From Neospora caninum Liverpool (Eukaryota > Apicomplexa > Conoidasida > Eucoccidiorida > Sarcocystidae), in assembly GCF_000208865.1 (NCBI RefSeq), contig NC_018393.1, forward strand, positions 1,922,001 through 1,986,000: a DNA stretch of 64,000 nt, read 5' to 3'. This document shows, piece after piece, positions 61,534 to 64,000 of the stretch. A model generated the notes under the pieces. That model ran no database searches. It saw only the letters and a program-made list of their open reading frames with translations, and had not been told where the DNA came from. Position 1 is the first letter of the stretch. Each line of letters starts with the position of its first letter. Position numbers and translations under genes: made by a program.

Positions 61534-64000
61534 ATGGTAAAGATTAAAAGTAAGTACATTCTGTGGCCCATTTCATCCGCGACCGTCAACAGCCCCGTTC
61601 GTTACGCATTTTATATCTAAGCAAATTTCTCCTCGTAGAAAAAGGATTTCTGTTAGAGACTGAGAAGACAGCAACAAATTTCTAAATCGGAGCAAATACG
61701 GTCTCTAGTCATGCCCTGTGGTACGTGGCGTCCCCGCCCCACGGCTCCTAGCTCCTCGCGCCGTCTGCGGTACCTCGTTGGATACTTGTCAAAGTTATCG
61801 CTTTCACAAATCGAATGTCGACGCCTCTTCCGTACATCACTGGTGTTCACAGCTTTGGTTTTTATTTCTGCTGGGTTTGTGCGGTTTTGGGGCATCACGA
61901 TTATTGATTCTGTCGATTTTTGCTTGACGGCTCGATTAGGATACCTGAGCTTTCGCGCTGCATACGGGAAGGAAAGATATCCTCACGGTCTTCGCGGCTG
62001 AACAGGCATTTGACATTTGGACTGGAGGTGATAGAAGCTCTGATATGCCTGCTTTCCTGTTGTATGTGCGGCCTTTCTTCCCTTCAGAGAACTCGAAGCG
62101 GCAAAAACTGTCGCAGAAATACAACGTACGCTGTTATAACAAAACTTGCGACCTATCCTAGTTTTGGCCTGTAATTGGTGGAGTGCGGAAAAAATCTTGT
62201 GGATCTCTTTGGGTACCCCGTTTAGTTAGGGTGCGTTTTCGACGGAGCTGCTACGCGCCTTGCATATATTACTGCGACGCTCGAACAACCGCGTATTACC
62301 ACTGCATTGGCCTTTTTCTTTTCCTCGGTTCACCTCGTTCCCGAAACCGTAGACTCAGCCAAGCAAGCAGGAAACTGGGAGCTTCGCCCTTACCAGAGAA
62401 GAACCTGCAAGTGTTTCTCTCAGCTGCGTCTGTATGCTTAGATATTTGTGGGTAATGTTATTTCCGCTTGTGTGACTGCCCTGTAGATCGAGAAGAAGGT
62501 GCGCGAGCATCGACGGAAGATGAGGAAAACAGCCAAGCAGACTGGCGGCCCCGTACGGAAAAGTAAGGGCAACGTTCCCTCACGATTCACTGTATTTCCC
62601 CCATATCGTGGCCTGTGTGCACGAAGCGGTGGCGTCGATTCCCGTCTTCCCGCACCTGGCGTCGGCAGGTGTACGTACACACGGAAAATAGGGTCGGCGT
62701 GCTCCTGCGGCGCTCACGCTTCATGTGACGAACTCTTGAGGCGCGTTTTGCCCCTTTCTAAGCCTCGCGCAGCACGCAGAGTCTACGAGCTCCTGCTTCT
62801 CCAGTGTTACCTCCCGCTCCATTTCACATGCCTTCGTAGGCTTTGTGGTCAGCCTCGTATCTTCCTTCGAGGGCAGTCTTTGGTGCGGCCGCTCTGTGTC
62901 CACGGGAATCGTTCCCCAGCCACGCCTTCTTGCTTGGCCTCGAATCCCACTTGACATGGGTGTGCTTTGTCGGGTATCACTGTTATGATGGTCAGTCCGG
63001 TTTTCCCTAATCGTGTCGGCGCCGTGGGCGCTGTGTTGCCTCGGCTCTTTGTCCTCTCAGAACACCGCCGAGATCCGGGAATCCCCAATTCGTGCCCGTT
63101 CAAACAGGACATTCTGCGAACGATTCAGGTCCGCAAGCAGCAGAAGGAAGCCGCTGCGTCGGCAGAGCGGGAGCGAAGGCTCGGAGAAGCCCGCGAAGGG
63201 ACTGCATCTGGCGGGTGCAACGAAGTGGTGCCAGCAGCGGCAGGCGATGACGGGGACATGGAGGCCCCGGAGCTGGTCCCTGTGAATCCTCTCGCAAAAC
63301 TCCTGGACTCTGCGGAGGAAAGCCAGGCTCGTTTCCGCGCTGCGCAACTGAACGAAAGTGACGAGAACGCCGGGGCCTCACCGTTCGCGTACGAGCTGAC
63401 CACTCAACAGCAGGTGTACCTCCACCAGCAACAGCGTCAGCAACAGCAACTTCTGCGTCGTGTGCTTCAGCAAGCAGATGTCATTATTGAGGTTCTGGAC
63501 GCGCGCATGCCTTCAGCCTTCCGCTGTCCCGCCCTCGAACGCTGGGTCCTCGGCGAAGGCAAAAAACTGATTCTGGTCATGAACAAAGTCGACCTCGTTC
63601 CCAAAGAAGCCGCTGTCGCCTGGCTCAAGACTCTGCAGAGGGGAGTCGCGCCTGCTCTGGCCTTCAAGAGTGCGGGCGGCAAGAGCGCCGGCGCGCGAAA
63701 AAGAGGCGTGAAACGTGGAGGAAAGCGAAAGCTCCAGAACTGGACAGATGTCGAGCCGTTGGAGGCCAGCGAAAGTTTCCGGAAGTAAGGAGGCATGCAC
63801 GAAATCACCGCTGTATGTGTACGTCCTCAGAGAAGCGCTTAGGTTGGCAGAAGCGCGGCGCGCGCTCGTCGGCCATCCGCTCTGCCAGCAGCAGACACTT
63901 CGTGTTGTGAAGGACGTGTTTTTGGACGATTTTCTCAGTGCGATTGCCTTGGATCCTACCCTGTGCTGTGTCGTGTTCTGCATCATTGATTCCACTGGTG
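61534..64000 (+). CDS. Nucleostemin/Grn1-type (GNL3-like) nucleolar GTPase, 3' end outside window
   Basis: Exons 61534-61549, 62088-62125, 62487-62562, 63061-63784 and 63831 to beyond 64000; phases agree, with about 341 residues in the window. The basic N-terminus (MVKIKKNSKRQKLSQKYN, then EKKVREHRRKMRKTAKQ) and the block KHRRDPGIPNSCPFKQDIL are the Grn1/nucleostemin signature, normally nucleolar and RNA-binding. A coiled, Gln-rich helix leads to the start of the circularly permuted G domain: DVIIEVLDARMPSAFRCPAL, then the G4 motif NKVD at about residue 218. The G1 to G3 motifs, which follow G4 in this family, should lie beyond the window. Members act in large-subunit rRNA processing and pre-60S export. 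The first coding exon is only 16 bases, supported by the Kozak-like ccaccATGg and by exact phase with exon 2. A basic Lys/Arg/Gly insert follows G4. Confidence 0.88.

Overview
The window looks like nuclear DNA of a tissue-cyst coccidian (Apicomplexa, Sarcocystidae; Toxoplasma/Neospora/Hammondia/Besnoitia-like). The genes have several exons with ordinary GT-AG introns. Long Ser/Ala/Gly/Glu-rich linkers are inserted between conserved domains. Intergenic stretches run from about 1 to 5 kb, (TA)n and (CT)n microsatellites sit in introns, and a short fragment of mitochondrial cox1 lies in intergenic DNA. There is no sign of operons or bacterial ribosome-binding sites. Every exon boundary given here was found by eye from splice consensus, reading phase and continuity of family motifs; no alignment program was run. 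The species is inference.

Layout, left to right. 1-9080 (+): the 3' part of a fatty-acyl-CoA reductase / DHAP-acyltransferase fusion (FARAT type, ether-lipid initiation). 9081-14094: no supportable gene. 14095-23395 (-): a complete three-RRM CELF/Bruno-type RNA-binding protein in eight exons. 23396-28711: no gene, but a 29-bp minisatellite and a 40-bp duplication. 28712-35706 (-): a giant two-exon protein with three membrane segments and a Popeye/cNMP-binding-like domain interrupted by a disordered insert. 35707-40168: divergent intergenic region. 40169-44425 (+): a RING-LON (LONRF-like) putative E3 ligase in six exons. 44426-48433: no gene. 48434-51101 (+): an unrecognised multi-span membrane protein whose reading frame breaks in the middle, followed by a second open part. 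51102-53261: intergenic, with the cox1 fragment. 53307-54893 and 57892-59478 (+): two apparently identical copies of an alanine-dehydrogenase-family gene. 61534-64000 (+): the 5' part of a nucleostemin/Grn1-type (GNL3) nucleolar GTPase, cut by the window end.

The genes do not form one pathway. They cover lipid synthesis, RNA processing, a putative membrane cNMP sensor, protein quality control, an NAD-binding paralogue pair and ribosome biogenesis. The observations most worth following are the FARAT fusion, the Popeye-like domain whose ligand cassette is split by about 320 residues, and the AlaDH-family pair, which lacks the usual catalytic residues and carries a sharply bounded duplicated block.
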